64,000 bases of DNA, taken from positions 38,602,954-38,666,953 of the forward strand of contig CM055103.1 in the NCBI GenBank assembly GCA_029204225.1, read 5' to 3'. Of the stretch, positions 1-11,640 are shown in pieces. How positions within the stretch are numbered: the first letter of the stretch is position 1; each line of letters begins with the position of its first letter. The position numbers and the translations under genes were made by a program. The DNA is from Diphasiastrum complanatum (Eukaryota; Streptophyta; Lycopodiopsida; Lycopodiales; Lycopodiaceae). A model generated the notes under the pieces. That model searched no databases, was not told where the DNA came from, and saw only the letters and a list, made by a program, of their open reading frames with translations.

Positions 1-17
1 GAGAGAGAGAGAGAGAG

Positions 18-55
<38 letters not shown>

Positions 56-58
56 CGT

Positions 59-103
<45 letters not shown>
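1..103. repeat. (GA)n and (CA)n microsatellites
   Basis: A GA dinucleotide tract fills positions 1-50 with one CGA interruption. After a short spacer an AC tract runs from about 59 to 103. It is simple sequence with no coding meaning. Nothing recognisable lies between 104 and 683. Confidence 0.97.
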
Positions 104-106
<3 letters not shown>

Positions 107-683
107 TCCAAGATGAAATGGACAAAGTTTTATTAGAAAGAGTAGAAGATGATCAAATACAAGGAAATGGCTCTCCTATGGATTCAAGAGGTGAGCATCT
201 TCACATATGATTGGCTTCTGAAGTTACATCAGGATCACGTCTTGACTGTCAAGATCACTGTGTTTCTTGAGGACAAGTTGTGTGTTCCCAAATTAGGACT
301 TTTCAAAAGCTAGTTTTAAAATACTGTATTTAATAACTATGCTCCATTGGACACTTATTAGCCTGCCAATGTCTGGACTCACACACACATGATGCCAATG
401 GGTCAAACTTGTTACTATTACTTTTGACTCTCTACTTTAGGTATGTAGCATTTTGGGCTTATTGCAGAAGCCTCTTGCCATATTCTGGATATTCCATGTC
501 GTTTTCAAAATCGGGACAACATTTTTCTTGCTGCCAAACAGGTGCCAGTCCCATGGCATTGCCTCTTATTGGTCCTTGGATGATGACGAGTCACTGGCAT
601 TGTCAAACTTTGTAGAGAGCATAAGTATATTCATAGATTTTTTTTTTTTGTTCTGCTCCAGGAAAGCATAGATATGAGTTTGG

Positions 684-1428
684 TTACGTAAAACTTGAGT
701 CTTTATTCGATGATGATATGCAAGGGCATGGACTTGCCAGATTTTCAATAATAACCATATGAGTTTGGTGGCCATTCATGATAACCTTGTTCATTGACAA
801 ATGGGTAGTCGACACTATCCATAATGGGTAGTCGACAAATGGGTAGTTGACACCATCCATAAGAGGATCCCATGATAAGGCAGATTGATATTGATCCTGA
901 AAGATCGGCGCTACTTCTCCCAGTGATATTGTCATGGTCTCTCTCAATTCGTAATGTGGATAGGACGTGTTTGCTTGACTTCTTAGTTTATCTAGGTATT
1001 CGTGGTGTGCTTTAACCTGAAGACTTTCTTCGGCAGTCAATCTTACCAATTGAGGACAAGGTGTAGACATTGTAGGCATTGGTTCTTGCTGTAGTACAAT
1101 TGGTCTTTCTGGGCTTGAATTTCCTAGATTTGGCACTGTGTTGGTGTGGTCTTTTGCTTGTGAAAAAATCAAACTTTGGTTGTTTTCTGCTCATTGAAGG
1201 GCAATCATCAACCTTAGTCTCCCCCTTGGTATTGCACATCCCAATTGAAGGTTGCGTGGTCGCACTTTTCCTCAGACTTTGTGTTGAGTTGCCTTCAAGT
1301 TGCTCCATTGACACAGGCTCTCTTTGTAATTCATCAACAAGAAATCTTTGCAATGTTTGTGCCAAGAGACTTGGTAAAATCCTATGGACTTGATCAGTTG
1401 CCAATTTCTTGACTTCCTTAGCTACCAT
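684..1428 (-). pseudogene. Broken ORF of unrecognised, possibly retroelement gag-like, protein
   Basis: Two overlapping minus-strand frames read as one protein if a frameshift is allowed near 1150. The upstream part (1428 down to about 1150) starts MVAKEVKK and is rich in Lys, Arg, Gln and Ser. The downstream part (about 1150 to 684) is Pro/Glu-rich and includes PERPIVLQQEPMPTM and LTAEESLQVKAHHEYLDKLR. There is no zinc knuckle, protease or reverse-transcriptase motif. A charged, Gln/Pro-rich composition next to retroelement debris would suit a degenerate gag, but I cannot assign a family. Within it, 790-860 carries a duplicated GGGTAGTCGACA-type segment. It is probably non-functional because of the frameshift. 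Confidence 0.4.
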
Positions 1429-1429
1429 T

Positions 1430-2600
1430 GTTAAAATGTGAGATTCTAGCTATTTGATCTAAGTTGATTTGTACATAACTTGATCCCACACGTGTGGAGC
1501 CTGTTCCCACGTGTGGATGGTAGTCATAAATGCATCTAGAACTAGTTGAACTTTTCTTGATTGACTCAAGTATGAACTAGCTGGAAGCTAGTCAAGTACA
1601 AAATTGCCATGTGGCACCATTTCATTGATAGATCTAGCATTCTCATGTGAATGAGACATGGTTCCCAAGTGTGAGAGGTTGTTCCGACGTGTTTACATAT
1701 CTAGAAAATCAAAGAGACGGGGGCTTATCTTGCATTTATTGTTTGATCTAGGGTGATGTGGCATTCCCCACATGTGCCAGACATGTTGAGTCAGCATACC
1801 AGGTTGAAATGTACTTGATCTATAAGTAGATCATCATTGTAAATATGAGATTTGATGAAAGATCTTGATTTTGAGACATATCCTTGTTTTTTCACTATTT
1901 GTGTTGTGATTTCTTGTATTGAATGCTATCAATGAGTAATATGCTATAATCTCTGCTCACTGTCCGTACACTGACAATATTTCACATGTGTGAGGCCGCT
2001 CTTGAGTCATATTGATCGTTAATCAAGTTTTTCTTGCTAATTAGATGCATTATGTGATCTAGATCTAGATCTGGTCATTAGAACTGTGATTAATCAATCT
2101 AATTGGCATCCAACACCTCTTGTGGATTGATTGTAGATCCAATTAGGTCCAGAAATTTTAGATTTCAACAACCTTGTCAAATTGACTTCTTCCTCATTTT
2201 TTTTTGTAGTCAAGTGGCACTAAGATTGTTTGCTTATAGTACATTAAGTTTGTGTGTAGACTAGACAACACATGTCGATCTACATATGCCAATTGCCTCC
2301 TAGCTATGGACAATCCAAGCATGGATGGTTAACTCTGCATTGTCCACACATAGGTTCGAATGTTGATGGATCACCTCGATGTGGACATTCGGATCGGCGA
2401 TGTCTTCCTCCACATCCAAAGCATCGTAATGTGTGTAGTATACTATCTCAATGGACGTCCCTTAGGATCTTCCACAAATAAATCGGTAGGCTATCATGAT
2501 CTTCTTGCAAGTTCGGTGACATGCAAGATGATATGACCAAGACTTCCACTTGGCCGCTTTTTGTTGGAGAAACTCGTGATTTAGATGGATCACTTTGACA
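1430..2600. other. Noncoding, possibly LTR-derived
   Basis: No coding sequence is recognised. A CTATAAGTA TATA-like motif sits at 1820-1828 in + orientation, and CACGTGTGG-type motifs recur near 1487, 1510 and 1690. This would suit a degenerate LTR, but no second copy was found in the window to prove it. Confidence 0.3.
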
Positions 2601-2892
2601 TCCATCCGCTTGGTGAACTCCTTGTCAACTTGATTTTATTTTTGACCTTTGAACCGCCGGATCTTGCTGTCGAACTTGATGCTTTGCATTTTATCTTTGT
2701 ACGATGCACAAATTTTTGATTGTACATTTTGCACTTGGATGATCCTAAAAGTAGTATGTACATTGGTCCTTCTCAAAAAACTTTGCCTTGCAGGCCTAAG
2801 TTTTCATGCTCACACAAAACTCATAAAGGTTTATGTCAACAAGGGATCGAAATGACGAAAGCAAAAAAGCTCCAATCAGTCTGCATCTAACT

Positions 2893-3046
2893 AGAAACAA
2901 CATTTATTTTGTGATAGATTTTAGGCAAAAAAAGTGAAGCTTGTGTATGTTATTAAACTAAACAAGTTGTAGATATATTGACCAAGGAACTTAGTTGAGA
3001 TCAATTTGAAAATTTTAAGTGCATGATCGGCTTAAATCCCAACTGA
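2893..3046 (+). pseudogene. Copia polyprotein C-terminus (RNase H tail)
   Basis: The + strand ends in the usual Copia RNase H tail. A HxxxFVIDFRQKK-like stretch is followed by VDILTKELS, then a stop, then DQFENFKCMIGLNPN ending at 3046. In plant Copia elements the equivalent text is an ADIFTKPLS-type motif followed by a conserved F.K.R..IG ending. An in-frame TGA inside the motif and frame breaks upstream show decay. The purine tract and LTR follow directly. The 2,640-2,890 stretch before it probably holds more degraded reverse-transcriptase/RNase H sequence, but I cannot place domains there. Confidence 0.75.
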
Positions 3047-3055
3047 CTAGTCATC

Positions 3056-3064
3056 AAGGGGGAG
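3056..3064 (+). promoter_or_regulatory. Polypurine tract of Copia remnant
   Basis: AAGGGGGAG lies between the polyprotein stop codon and a TGTATGAC LTR start. This is the expected place for the plus-strand primer of reverse transcription. Confidence 0.7.
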
Positions 3065-3067
3065 TAA

Positions 3068-3335
3068 TGTATGACATTTGACTAACACAAATACCTAGTT
3101 GGACCTTGTACATTATATATATGTTTTCTATTGTTTATCTTAACCCATGTGACCAACATGAGTAGAGTAAAATCCACTTAGTTGGTGCCAATAGGACTTG
3201 TAGGGTTTTTTGTTAAACCTCTATTGTATTCTCATTCTACAATACAATGGTTTATGCTCTTTCATATTTTTGGTGTGTGCTTGTGTGACTGTCTATTGTG
3301 CTTTTGGTTGTAAGGAAATAATCTTGATACATTAA
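3068..3335 (+). mobile_element. Copia 3' LTR (right end uncertain)
   Basis: It begins TGTATGACATTTGAC just after the purine tract. The stretch is noncoding and has a TATATATA box near 3114-3121, as an LTR promoter would. The right border is set only by loss of LTR-like character; no matching 5' LTR is in the window. Confidence 0.5.
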
Positions 3336-3339
3336 TAGG

Positions 3340-6300
3340 CATTGTATTATCACCTTCACAAGGTTTGCAATTGTGGTATCCTTTCAAAAGTTTTGTGGAT
3401 ATCAGGCTGAACAATAGTCGATGCATCTATTGAACTAATTGAAAATAGTTTATAGTACCCTCTTGGAGCCTAATTTTAGCCATTTCCTTACCATGAATTG
3501 CAAACCAAATTAGAAAAGCTGATAAAGCCAAAATCAATAACTTCCTGAGTTTAGAACTTTATGAGCTTATAATAATGCTAGCTATCCTTCAATACACCAA
3601 ACAATTGGAAATTTCAAAAAACAATAAAATGTATGGCTATACAATAGCACCATTCAAAGTTTTTTTGATGCTTATGAATGTAAAAAATAGAGATTCATGC
3701 GTAACCATTCATATAGCTATTTAACAAAAAATACTTTCATGCATGAATAATATAGCAATATTATGAATTGTACATATATCAAATTTTAAAATCTCATTCT
3801 TAATAGTTGAAGAATTTGCTAAAATTTGAATGTACATTCCAAAATCCATATTAGATGTTCTACAAATAATGAACATAACTTGAAACGACATGGATACCAC
3901 TATGATAACAAGAGCAAATGTCTACATGGCATCCATTAATCACTACCATAGCCTCTTTGAAAAAAAGAATGAGCTACAACAATTTGCATGCATGTGATAA
4001 CGTGTGCCTACATGGAGTCACTGTGTTTTCTGGAAACCTTGAAAACTTGGACATGTCCTTGAAAGTTGACCCCATCTTCCTCTTATGAGGATTTCAAAGC
4101 TACACCTTTTTCTTGCCCTTTTCCAAGAACTTAAAAAGCTTTTGGACTAGGTACGTCCTTATGGTTCATTGATGTCATTAAGGACACAATACACACCATG
4201 ATACCCTTGGCCTTTGGGCCTTGAATCCCTCATACAAGCATACATATATAAAGTAGAAGTACAAGTATAAGATCTACTCAATTCTTCACTTTGTACTCTT
4301 ACGATGCATCAAAATTTACAAAATCTTGCATTAATAAATTTTTTATATATGATAACATGTGAATCTTACTTCATAATTCATTAATAGTAGAATCTCAGCT
4401 ACAATCCAACATTCAATAAATTTTACTAATTGGTTGCATTATGTTGACTAGAAATCTCCATAAAGCCTAATATATGATACGAAAGATGTTGTCTTTTTTA
4501 GACTTTTGAGTTGATGTGAAATCTTTATTTCTTTGTCTTTCATAAATTAGAATGCCGGTACAAATATACTTGAAAATCAAATGCAAATTCATATTGATAC
4601 TCATAAAACATGGAAGAGAACTTTAAAGATCTCAATCATGTAGTAGCATTATATAAAAGGCTCTAAATCGTCCGGTAGCATTTTACAACAATCATGAATC
4701 ATGTTGTAAAGCTTTTGAAACATGGCATAACATTCTATAGATGGGATATAAATCATAACATACTCTTTTATAAAATGCTATAAACCTTGTAAATTATAAC
4801 ATAGTGGCTTAGAAATGGTTGTAGAATCCATAGAACATTGAATGGCAATTTACAAGAGTACAAAACAAAGCTTGACCCATAAAAGATCTCTATAAAACAT
4901 TACATAGCCACATATTAAAGATTAGTACATTTTGCAAATGCATGTATTATTAAATATTAATTAGTTGTAAAATACTATAATGTTTAACCAACCAATCACA
5001 TATCGTACCACACTATGATTCAAACAACGAAATTTCATAAAATGACTAGAAGACCAACTTTTTCAAACTAAAAAAATGCCAAACCTTGTCAATGCACATT
5101 CACATATAACCACATATATAAATTCTATTATATTACCAATAGATTCAAGAATAAATTAAAACACTTGTCCAATAGATGGTTAACAAACATGAAGAAAGTG
5201 AAACTATGTTTGATAGAAATACATTCATGACCCAACAAAATATATAAATGCAAAAGTCATTTTTCCTTTGATTATCTTCATAAACCATCACCTTTACATA
5301 ACATTCAACAACATCAATTTCTTCAAAGCTGCTCACAACTTCTCATCAACTAAGTAATGGGATTGATGCTATGTTGAATGTGAATCTATTCCTTTTCTAT
5401 TCATTGTGATTGTTGTTGTGTTTTTTTTATTCATCAGACTTCTCATAGCTTTCACAGATGCCTAAATAGGGTATAATTATGGCTTTTTGAGATGCTTGTC
5501 CATAAAAATCATCATCTTGGTTAAAATGTAGTTGCTGAGAAGATCCCAAGACATTAGTCTTTTGTTACATTTTCACATAACCAATATCCACTATGTGTCA
5601 CAAAAAATCTCAATAGGATATAATAGCAAATTGATCTAATTGTTATTGACAAGTTAATTCAATCACGTGTCTGTTCTCAACATGATAAAACATCACACAT
5701 ATATAAAGATTTAGATAAGCATTATAAATTTTGAAAAATGCAGCAAAGATTTGATACAAATTTGTTGTGGCAATTGTCAATTATATCTCAAATTATGGAT
5801 GACTTAGAGTGTTTTTCTTAGATTGATTGGAAATGCTTTGTAAAGTTAGTCATTGGTGACTAGTAGGTTTGTATGTTGTGCCAAAGACTTACAATAGAAA
5901 GGCCCTACAGGAAATATTACAATTATTTGCAATTTGAGGTCCTAAAGTCATATATAAAGGCCCCATAACTTAGTTTTGTGACCTTTTAACTAGATAAACT
6001 CCAATCTTAGCATTGCGATTGATGACATAGATCAATGACTAGGATGGAAGTGCATTATCTACCATGGGCCAATTTGATGTATTTACTAATTGTTTGCCAT
6101 TTATTTCAAATGGAGGAGTGTGAGAGTCACTCTTTTCTTTTTGGTGTAAATAATTCCTTCTTCTTTGTTATGTATTGGAGAGATTTTGAGAGAGAAAAGA
6201 TGTGAGAGTTCTTCAACATGAAGTTTATCATGCATTACATTTGTGAATGATAGTCTTTGCAAATAACATTCCTTGCTCTTACTTTTTGGAGAGTATCAAA

Positions 6301-7200
6301 TGTTCTTGTATGTATGCATATCCATAGCTCAAAGTTGATGTTAGCTTAGGAACCACCATTTGGAGAGCCATAATCTCAAATTTGGATATTCTTTATTATG
6401 TTCATTCCATTTGTGAAAGATATTCACAATAGAGAACATCTTTGACTGAAGACGTTTAGATTCATAATCATGTTCATAGAGAGTTAGCATACTTTGGATC
6501 AAGTACCTTCACGAAAGGAGAAGCTATATTATTGATTTCTATCAAGACCTTGTCTAAGATCAACACTAGGATGTTGAAACAGAGAGACACATAGGGAATG
6601 GATGGTGGATCAATCCAATCCAACCAAGCTAAGGAATGTTTGCCATGTCTCATTAGTGGAAGGAGTGAGAGCGCACTTCAACAACATGTACTAATCCAAG
6701 GGAGGCTTATGGGTATACTTATAGCCTCCAAGGCCCTCCTTAGACTAAGAGTAAACTGAGACACCTCAGTGGGACACATCAGTAGCCTCACTAGGCCACA
6801 TCAGCCACTTGCCAATACTGCGAGTTTCATATAAATCCACAATCATGGTGTTTAGGCATCCAACCATCAATTATGACATTTTGCCATGAGGGAACCAACC
6901 CCTCATAATCATAATAAATACGAGGATATAAATCCAAGGTCAAAGCCATGACATTATTCCTCCCTTATTCAAGTTTTGACCTCAGAACTTAAATTTGGGA
7001 AAGTCCTATGAAAATTTAAGATCTAATGATGATCCTAAATGTGGATCTAGGCCAATAGTAGTTGCACATAAATCACTTGTCCAATTCTACACACAAAATC
7101 ACTAGTTTGATCAAGATAACTCTACCAAAATGAAATAGAATCAAAAGCTATTCAACATATGAAAAGATCTGATCCCATTTTTTGTTAAAAGATTGTACAA
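3340..7200. other. Long AT-rich stretch without recognisable genes
   Basis: Very AT-rich DNA with stop codons in all frames. A single 63-codon minus-strand frame (5336-5145) shows no motif and is most likely chance. No RNA gene, LTR pair or terminal inverted repeat could be supported. It probably holds ancient decayed repeats. Confidence 0.6.
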
Positions 7201-7602
7201 CAACAATAAATCATTTATTTACAACAAGTATTCTACCCAAAAGTAGAAGAGAACCAACTATGAGAAGATGGTATTGACTCCAAAGCTTCCAAAAGTGAAA
7301 TATCTCTTAGGTTCTACATTCTCCACACCCTACCTACTACTTATAGATAAAAGTCATGACTCTCTCTCCTAGCTTATCCAAACTTGACCTAAACTAGTCA
7401 TATTGGCCAAAATTGCCAAGTAAAGCTAAAATGAGCTTTTACATGACTATGTGACTAAGTGAACTTGGATCCAACTTAAAAATGGTCATTTCCACAAATT
7501 TAGTCTTGTGAGAAAACCATGTATAGTGTCTATACAATTTTGGCCTCTAAAATGACTAAAATAGCCAAAACTAGTCAAGTATAAGTTGACAATTTTTCAC
7601 AC
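7200..7602 (-). mobile_element. LTR-like sequence, minus orientation (3' LTR)
   Basis: On the minus strand a purine tract (GAAGAGGGAG) at about 7605-7615 is followed by TGTGAAAAATTGTCAAC, which looks like an LTR start. A CTATAAGTA TATA-like motif lies further in, near 7340. The boundary on the far side is not defined. The same start sequence recurs in the opposite orientation at 7877. Confidence 0.5.
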
Positions 7603-7848
7603 TCCCTCTTCAACTATACTTGCTATTATCACATCATAGCTCTGTTCTATCTTAAGAATCAACTCATTCTTGTATCCTTCCTCTAAGCATCTATAAGTAT
7701 GAAATGGAAAGATTTTATGATTGATATAGAGAATAGTGTCCATACTAGATGCTTCACTATTTCTTACATCAATTTTATATATCAAGATGAAAAAACAACA
7801 TGAAGAGTAACATACAATCATAATGAATGGGTTCCTCCATGTTTTCAC
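7597..7848 (-). pseudogene. Possible Copia polyprotein C-terminal tail
   Basis: An 83-codon minus-strand frame ends IIASIVEEGV directly before the putative LTR start. Copia polyproteins commonly end in a short hydrophobic stretch next to a purine tract that itself encodes Glu/Gly. No catalytic motif remains, so the call rests mainly on position. Confidence 0.35.
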
Positions 7849-7876
7849 CTTTGATATATTTGTAAAGCAACATAAA

Positions 7877-8640
7877 ACTGTGAAAAATTGTCAACTAGTT
7901 TGGTTTTTATTTGGAATTTTTGGAGGCCAAATGAAATCTCAAGTTAGAGGTAGTTTCATATTTGTCAATAGAGGCCTAAATAGTGGTTTTACTATTTTTG
8001 GCAAGTACATAAGTGGATTAAGTCACTTTTGGATGCATTCTAATTGGCTAGTATTAGTAAATTACATTTGGACTAGTTTCTCTAGGTTTTTGGTTAAGTA
8101 CCTAGATGTTGCGATTTTAAGGCATACTATTGGCAATTAGCCAAATGACATTTTGGCAGCTATAAACAGCAGTACCAACATGGAGAAAAAATCATTGTAT
8201 TCCCATTTCATATGGAGAATTCATCTCTTGAGTTTCTATGTCCATCTCTTGATATCTTGATTTTCTATGTGTAGAATGTTGATTTTATGGTTGATATAGG
8301 TTTCACATGTGTGAAGGAAAGCTTGCTGTTGCTGTTGTATGGACATAAATAGTACCATACTGTATTTTCATGTTCATAAAGCAAGCCAAAATTGGTGTTT
8401 ATAAATCTAGACGTGGATTTGAGAGAGCCTTAAATTCTATGTGGATTTGTGGTAGATCAAATCTTGCATTTTCAAATATAGAAAGTGGATCTTTGTGATC
8501 AAATCATCATTTTAGGTCAAATCACTTGTGGATGGCCGATTTTTTAAATCACTTGCTGGAATGTGGAGACAAAAATAGCTTATGATCATGGATGGTACAT
8601 TCTATTAGATGAGAGATCTAGATTCTAGCTTTTGCATGTA
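7877..8640 (+). mobile_element. LTR-like sequence, plus orientation
   Basis: It starts with TGTGAAAAATTGTCAAC, the same 17 bases that open the minus-strand copy at 7602. It shares the phrases GAGGCC and GACTAGTTT with that copy, and has a CTATAAACAG TATA-like motif near 8161. The right border and any body are not visible. Confidence 0.4.
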
Positions 8641-8744
8641 GATTTTGCTTGATTTAATATTTTGCATTTTTGGTGAAACCCTAAATTTGATAGGATCTCT
8701 TGATTTTCAGGTTGCTGGAATTTTCAAGAGTGTGTATTCGCAAA

Positions 8745-8995
8745 ACGGTTTTGTTTCGTTGTCGCGATCGATTTTGTTTTTTTTGAGATTTTCTTTTGCG
8801 CGGAAGCCTCACAAGAACCTAGACACACAACTACACATCACAGAACAGATTCTATTCTAGCAATCAAGACAACGTAAGACAAGGAGATGCACGAAGAATA
8901 GAACAACTGTATTATCAGTTTGATTTTTAGAGCGAGATCGTCAGTGTCTCGCTCATTGGCGGCCTGACGCTCAGTTTTTCGCTGTGTTCTGCTCG
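8745..8995. repeat. Dispersed repeat, copy 1 (second copy at 63770-64000)
   Basis: About 250 bp matches the right edge of the window. Shared anchors include GCGGAAGCCT, ATCACAGAACAGA, TCTAGCAATCAAGACAAC, CAACTGTATTAT and a GCCTGAC(A/G)CTCAG block. A perfect hairpin GAGCGAGA...TCTCGCTC sits near 8930-8954 and is kept, with one change, in copy 2. It directly abuts the cut end of a Gypsy integrase, so it may be the end of another element. Confidence 0.75.
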
Positions 8996-9619
8996 TTGGC
9001 ATGGGAATAATCTCGCCCTCAGTCAAACATTGTCTAATCACACCGTCTGCACCCTTTTCATGAAGTTGCCCCGCTATAAGTGTATAGGGTGCCACCTTGT
9101 AGATAAGTGCGCGTTGGGCAGTTTCGACAACGTCGAATGTAGCACCCCCATCATTCAAAACTCTGTAATGTCTTTGTCCCACATGGGGGTACAGTCAACT
9201 TGAAAAAGTACTGCATCGGGTAGGTCATCATTGATGTCCTCCATTGGTTTCTCATCACTTTGTATTTTGGATGAATGATCAGCGACAAAATGTTGCGATC
9301 CTTTGCGCACAACAATACGAAATTCGAATTCTTGTAGTAATAGCAACCAATGTGTGATTCTACCTGTTGTGCAAGTTTTGTTCATGAGGTAAAGTAACGC
9401 TTGATGATCTGTGAAAAATACAAAGGGTTTACCTAGAAAATAATGTTGAAACTTTTGGATCAAATTTCCAATTTTTTTATGAAAATAAGCTTTATGGATT
9501 CCTACCATATGGGCTGGAAAAAAAAGTGTCTGGCATGTTAAATGAGAGTCCAGTGTTGATAATTTATTTCGCTTTTGCTGAGATGTCTTTTGCATATAAT
9601 TTTGCAGCATCGCGGTCAT
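8996..9619 (-). pseudogene. Gypsy RNase H and truncated integrase zinc domain
   Basis: Reading the minus strand from 9619, an RNase H region contains PFVFFTDHQALLYLMNK and GRITHWLLLLQEFEFRI. After a frame change a second frame holds the start of the integrase zinc-binding region, PYTLIAGQLHEKGADGVIRQ, equivalent to PYQLIAGQLYRRGPDGILWR in the element at 15.7 kb. The integrase stops near 8995, where the dispersed repeat begins. The reverse-transcriptase core that should precede RNase H is missing: gag sequence abuts RNase H near 9,570-9,620. The element is therefore internally deleted and truncated. Confidence 0.8.
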
Positions 9620-11398
9620 AGTCGGGGTCGTCTTTAAGATCTTCTTTAGTCGTAGATTTGTTTATTGACTTGCTAGAAGATTTTTTTTTCAAAGATTTTC
9701 TACGCTTCGTTGAAGATTTATGTTCGGGTTTCGAGGAGCCTTTGCTTCTCATTGTGACTTTGAATATCTTCTTCACATCACTTGGCCGGGATTGGTCTTC
9801 TGTCTTCGCCAATTTTCCTTCAATAACATCAATTCTCTGCACAACAGCATCAGTCGAAGCTTTTGCTTTCGAGTCTACAGCAGCTGGTGTTGCTACATAC
9901 TGATATTTGAATCGCGGCTTCTGCGGCTGAGGGCAGTCAAAATACTTGTGGCCAAGCTCCTTGCAATTCGAGTATAACGGTACATAACCAATAGGCTTTC
10001 GCGGTTGAGGATAGTTAGGTGAAAAATGTCCTGGCTCTCCACAATTATAACAGTTGCCCGACACTGGTTTAGTCGAGGTTTGAGACTTTGCTGGTCCAAC
10101 AAATTCAGGAGGATTATGTCTTCTTGGTGCGAACTTTGGTCTATCATGTTGGGATGATGTTGCAGTACCCTAAACATAGTTAGTAGTCGCATCATCTAAA
10201 AAGTACCTCCTGGACAGAATCTTCAATATACTTGACATTCATAGTGGTGCAGTCTTCCTTAGCGTGTCCAGAAGTTCCACATTTCGTACACCACATTCTT
10301 GAGTTGGAAGAAGACGCTTTTGGTCTTTTGTCTACAACTTCAGAGATCTGCACTTTCAAATCATTAAAGTTTTTATTAAGGTCAGCCATATTACTCTTCC
10401 AAAGCTTTTCAACTTTAGAAGTTGACGACTTATCCTCGACAACTTTCGTGTTGTCCTTTCGTTTGGTTCGTCGTTTACTCTTTCTCTCTCCTTTATTAGC
10501 TTCTGATTCTGATGAATCGCTACTTTCGAACTCTGAGCTTAAAGAACTAGTACTTGAGTCAAAATCTGAATCATCATCGCTGTCACTAGAATCGGTTTTA
10601 GACTTACGAGATCTTTTAATTGAGCATCGCTTTCGTGCTAGTTTTGAGGTCTCGAAATTTTCGACACTAGCTATGGCATCGCTGTCACTAGATTTAGTCT
10701 TCGACTTTCGAGATTTCTTCGTCGATCGTCGCTATTGTGCTAATTTCGAGGTCTCGTAATTTTCGGCACTAGCTATTACTACTACTAAGGAGGTCATGTC
10801 CCCTTGTCTGCAATACCGATCAATCTTTGGTGGTAAACCAGCCAAAAACCATTCGATCTACATATCAACGGGATATACACCGGTTAGTTTTCCTATAAGA
10901 TTTTTAACCTTTCGTATATATTTTCAAAGGAATTCTTTAGTCTTCTTCTGAACATTGTTCAGACGTCCGAGAATTCTAGATTTGTAACCAATTTCTCTGA
11001 ATTGGTTCAGAACGCATCTTTCAGTAGTAACCAGGTTCCTACGCGGCCTGGTTCAACTTGACTGTACCATATGTGCACCTGCTTTCTCAGCAGACCAAGG
11101 AAGATTCGCAGTTTATCTACATCAGTTCCTTCGTTATTTGCATTAGCAATTGACTCAAATTGCGAGACATAGCTATCTGCATCATTGGAAGTAGTCCTTT
11201 TAAAATAATCGTACTTAACTTTTGAGATAGAAGTGAAACGTGCAGCAGGACACCCTCCATACTGAAGCTAATTAGGAGTTCAAGTAATCGGGCAGTGATT
11301 TCGTCTAGATTTCTTCGACTCGCACTCTCACTCTGTCTTCGTAAAAATTTCTCTCTAAGCTTACGGTATCGTTTTAATCGGGATTCTCTATCTGACAT
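9564..11398 (-). pseudogene. Gypsy gag with zinc knuckles, frameshifted
   Basis: Minus strand. An Arg-rich N-terminus starts MSDRESRLKRYRKLREKFLR at 11398. A long Ser/Asp/Lys-rich segment follows (about 10,760-10,390). Next comes a CCHC knuckle, CTKCGTSGHAKEDC, near 10,300, then two more knuckle-like units, CYNCGEPGHFSPNY with its last Cys lost, and YSNCKELGHKYFDC with its first Cys lost. A Lys/Ser-rich tail ends near 9564. Gag binds element RNA and forms the particle. Several frame changes between 11,117 and 10,390 break it. The 5' primer site just upstream fits this orientation. Confidence 0.75.
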
Positions 11399-11450
11399 AC
11401 ACTAGAGATGGAGATGGATGTGTCAGATTTCTTTTAACTTTCCTAAGCTA

Positions 11451-11468
11451 TCCCCGGCAACGGCGCCA
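11451..11468 (-). promoter_or_regulatory. Gypsy primer-binding site
   Basis: The minus strand reads TGGCGCCGTTGCCGGGGA. This is the primer-site sequence typical of plant Athila/Tat-type Gypsy elements. It lies about 50 bp upstream of the gag start at 11398. Confidence 0.85.
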
Positions 11469-11640
11469 AAAATTGGTATATGTCGTACTATACCAACAAA
11501 ATTTATATAGATTTTGTAGTAAATAATGTCGTTCCCACAGAGGACATCGTTAGAAAGTTATGCATTTGGTACAATTATGACACATGGTTTTGAGTGTTAT
11601 TCTGGTTGTCGACAGACATTAAAAAGTAACCAATATTACT
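11469..11640 (-). mobile_element. 3' part of the minus-strand Gypsy 5' LTR
   Basis: Sequence directly upstream of the primer site on the minus strand. It includes a CCTCTGTGGGAACGAC phrase similar to those seen near LTR ends of Athila/Tat-type elements. The outer border is unclear because a plus-strand LTR begins close by. Confidence 0.5.

Noticed and set aside
3340-5400. Possible gene in the AT-rich stretch
   Set aside because: Only short frames without motifs, and stop density typical of noncoding DNA.
10232-10759. 175-codon plus-strand frame rich in Ser and Leu
   Set aside because: It is the antisense shadow of the Ser/Asp/Lys-rich Gypsy gag on the minus strand, which has zinc knuckles and a primer site in the right place.
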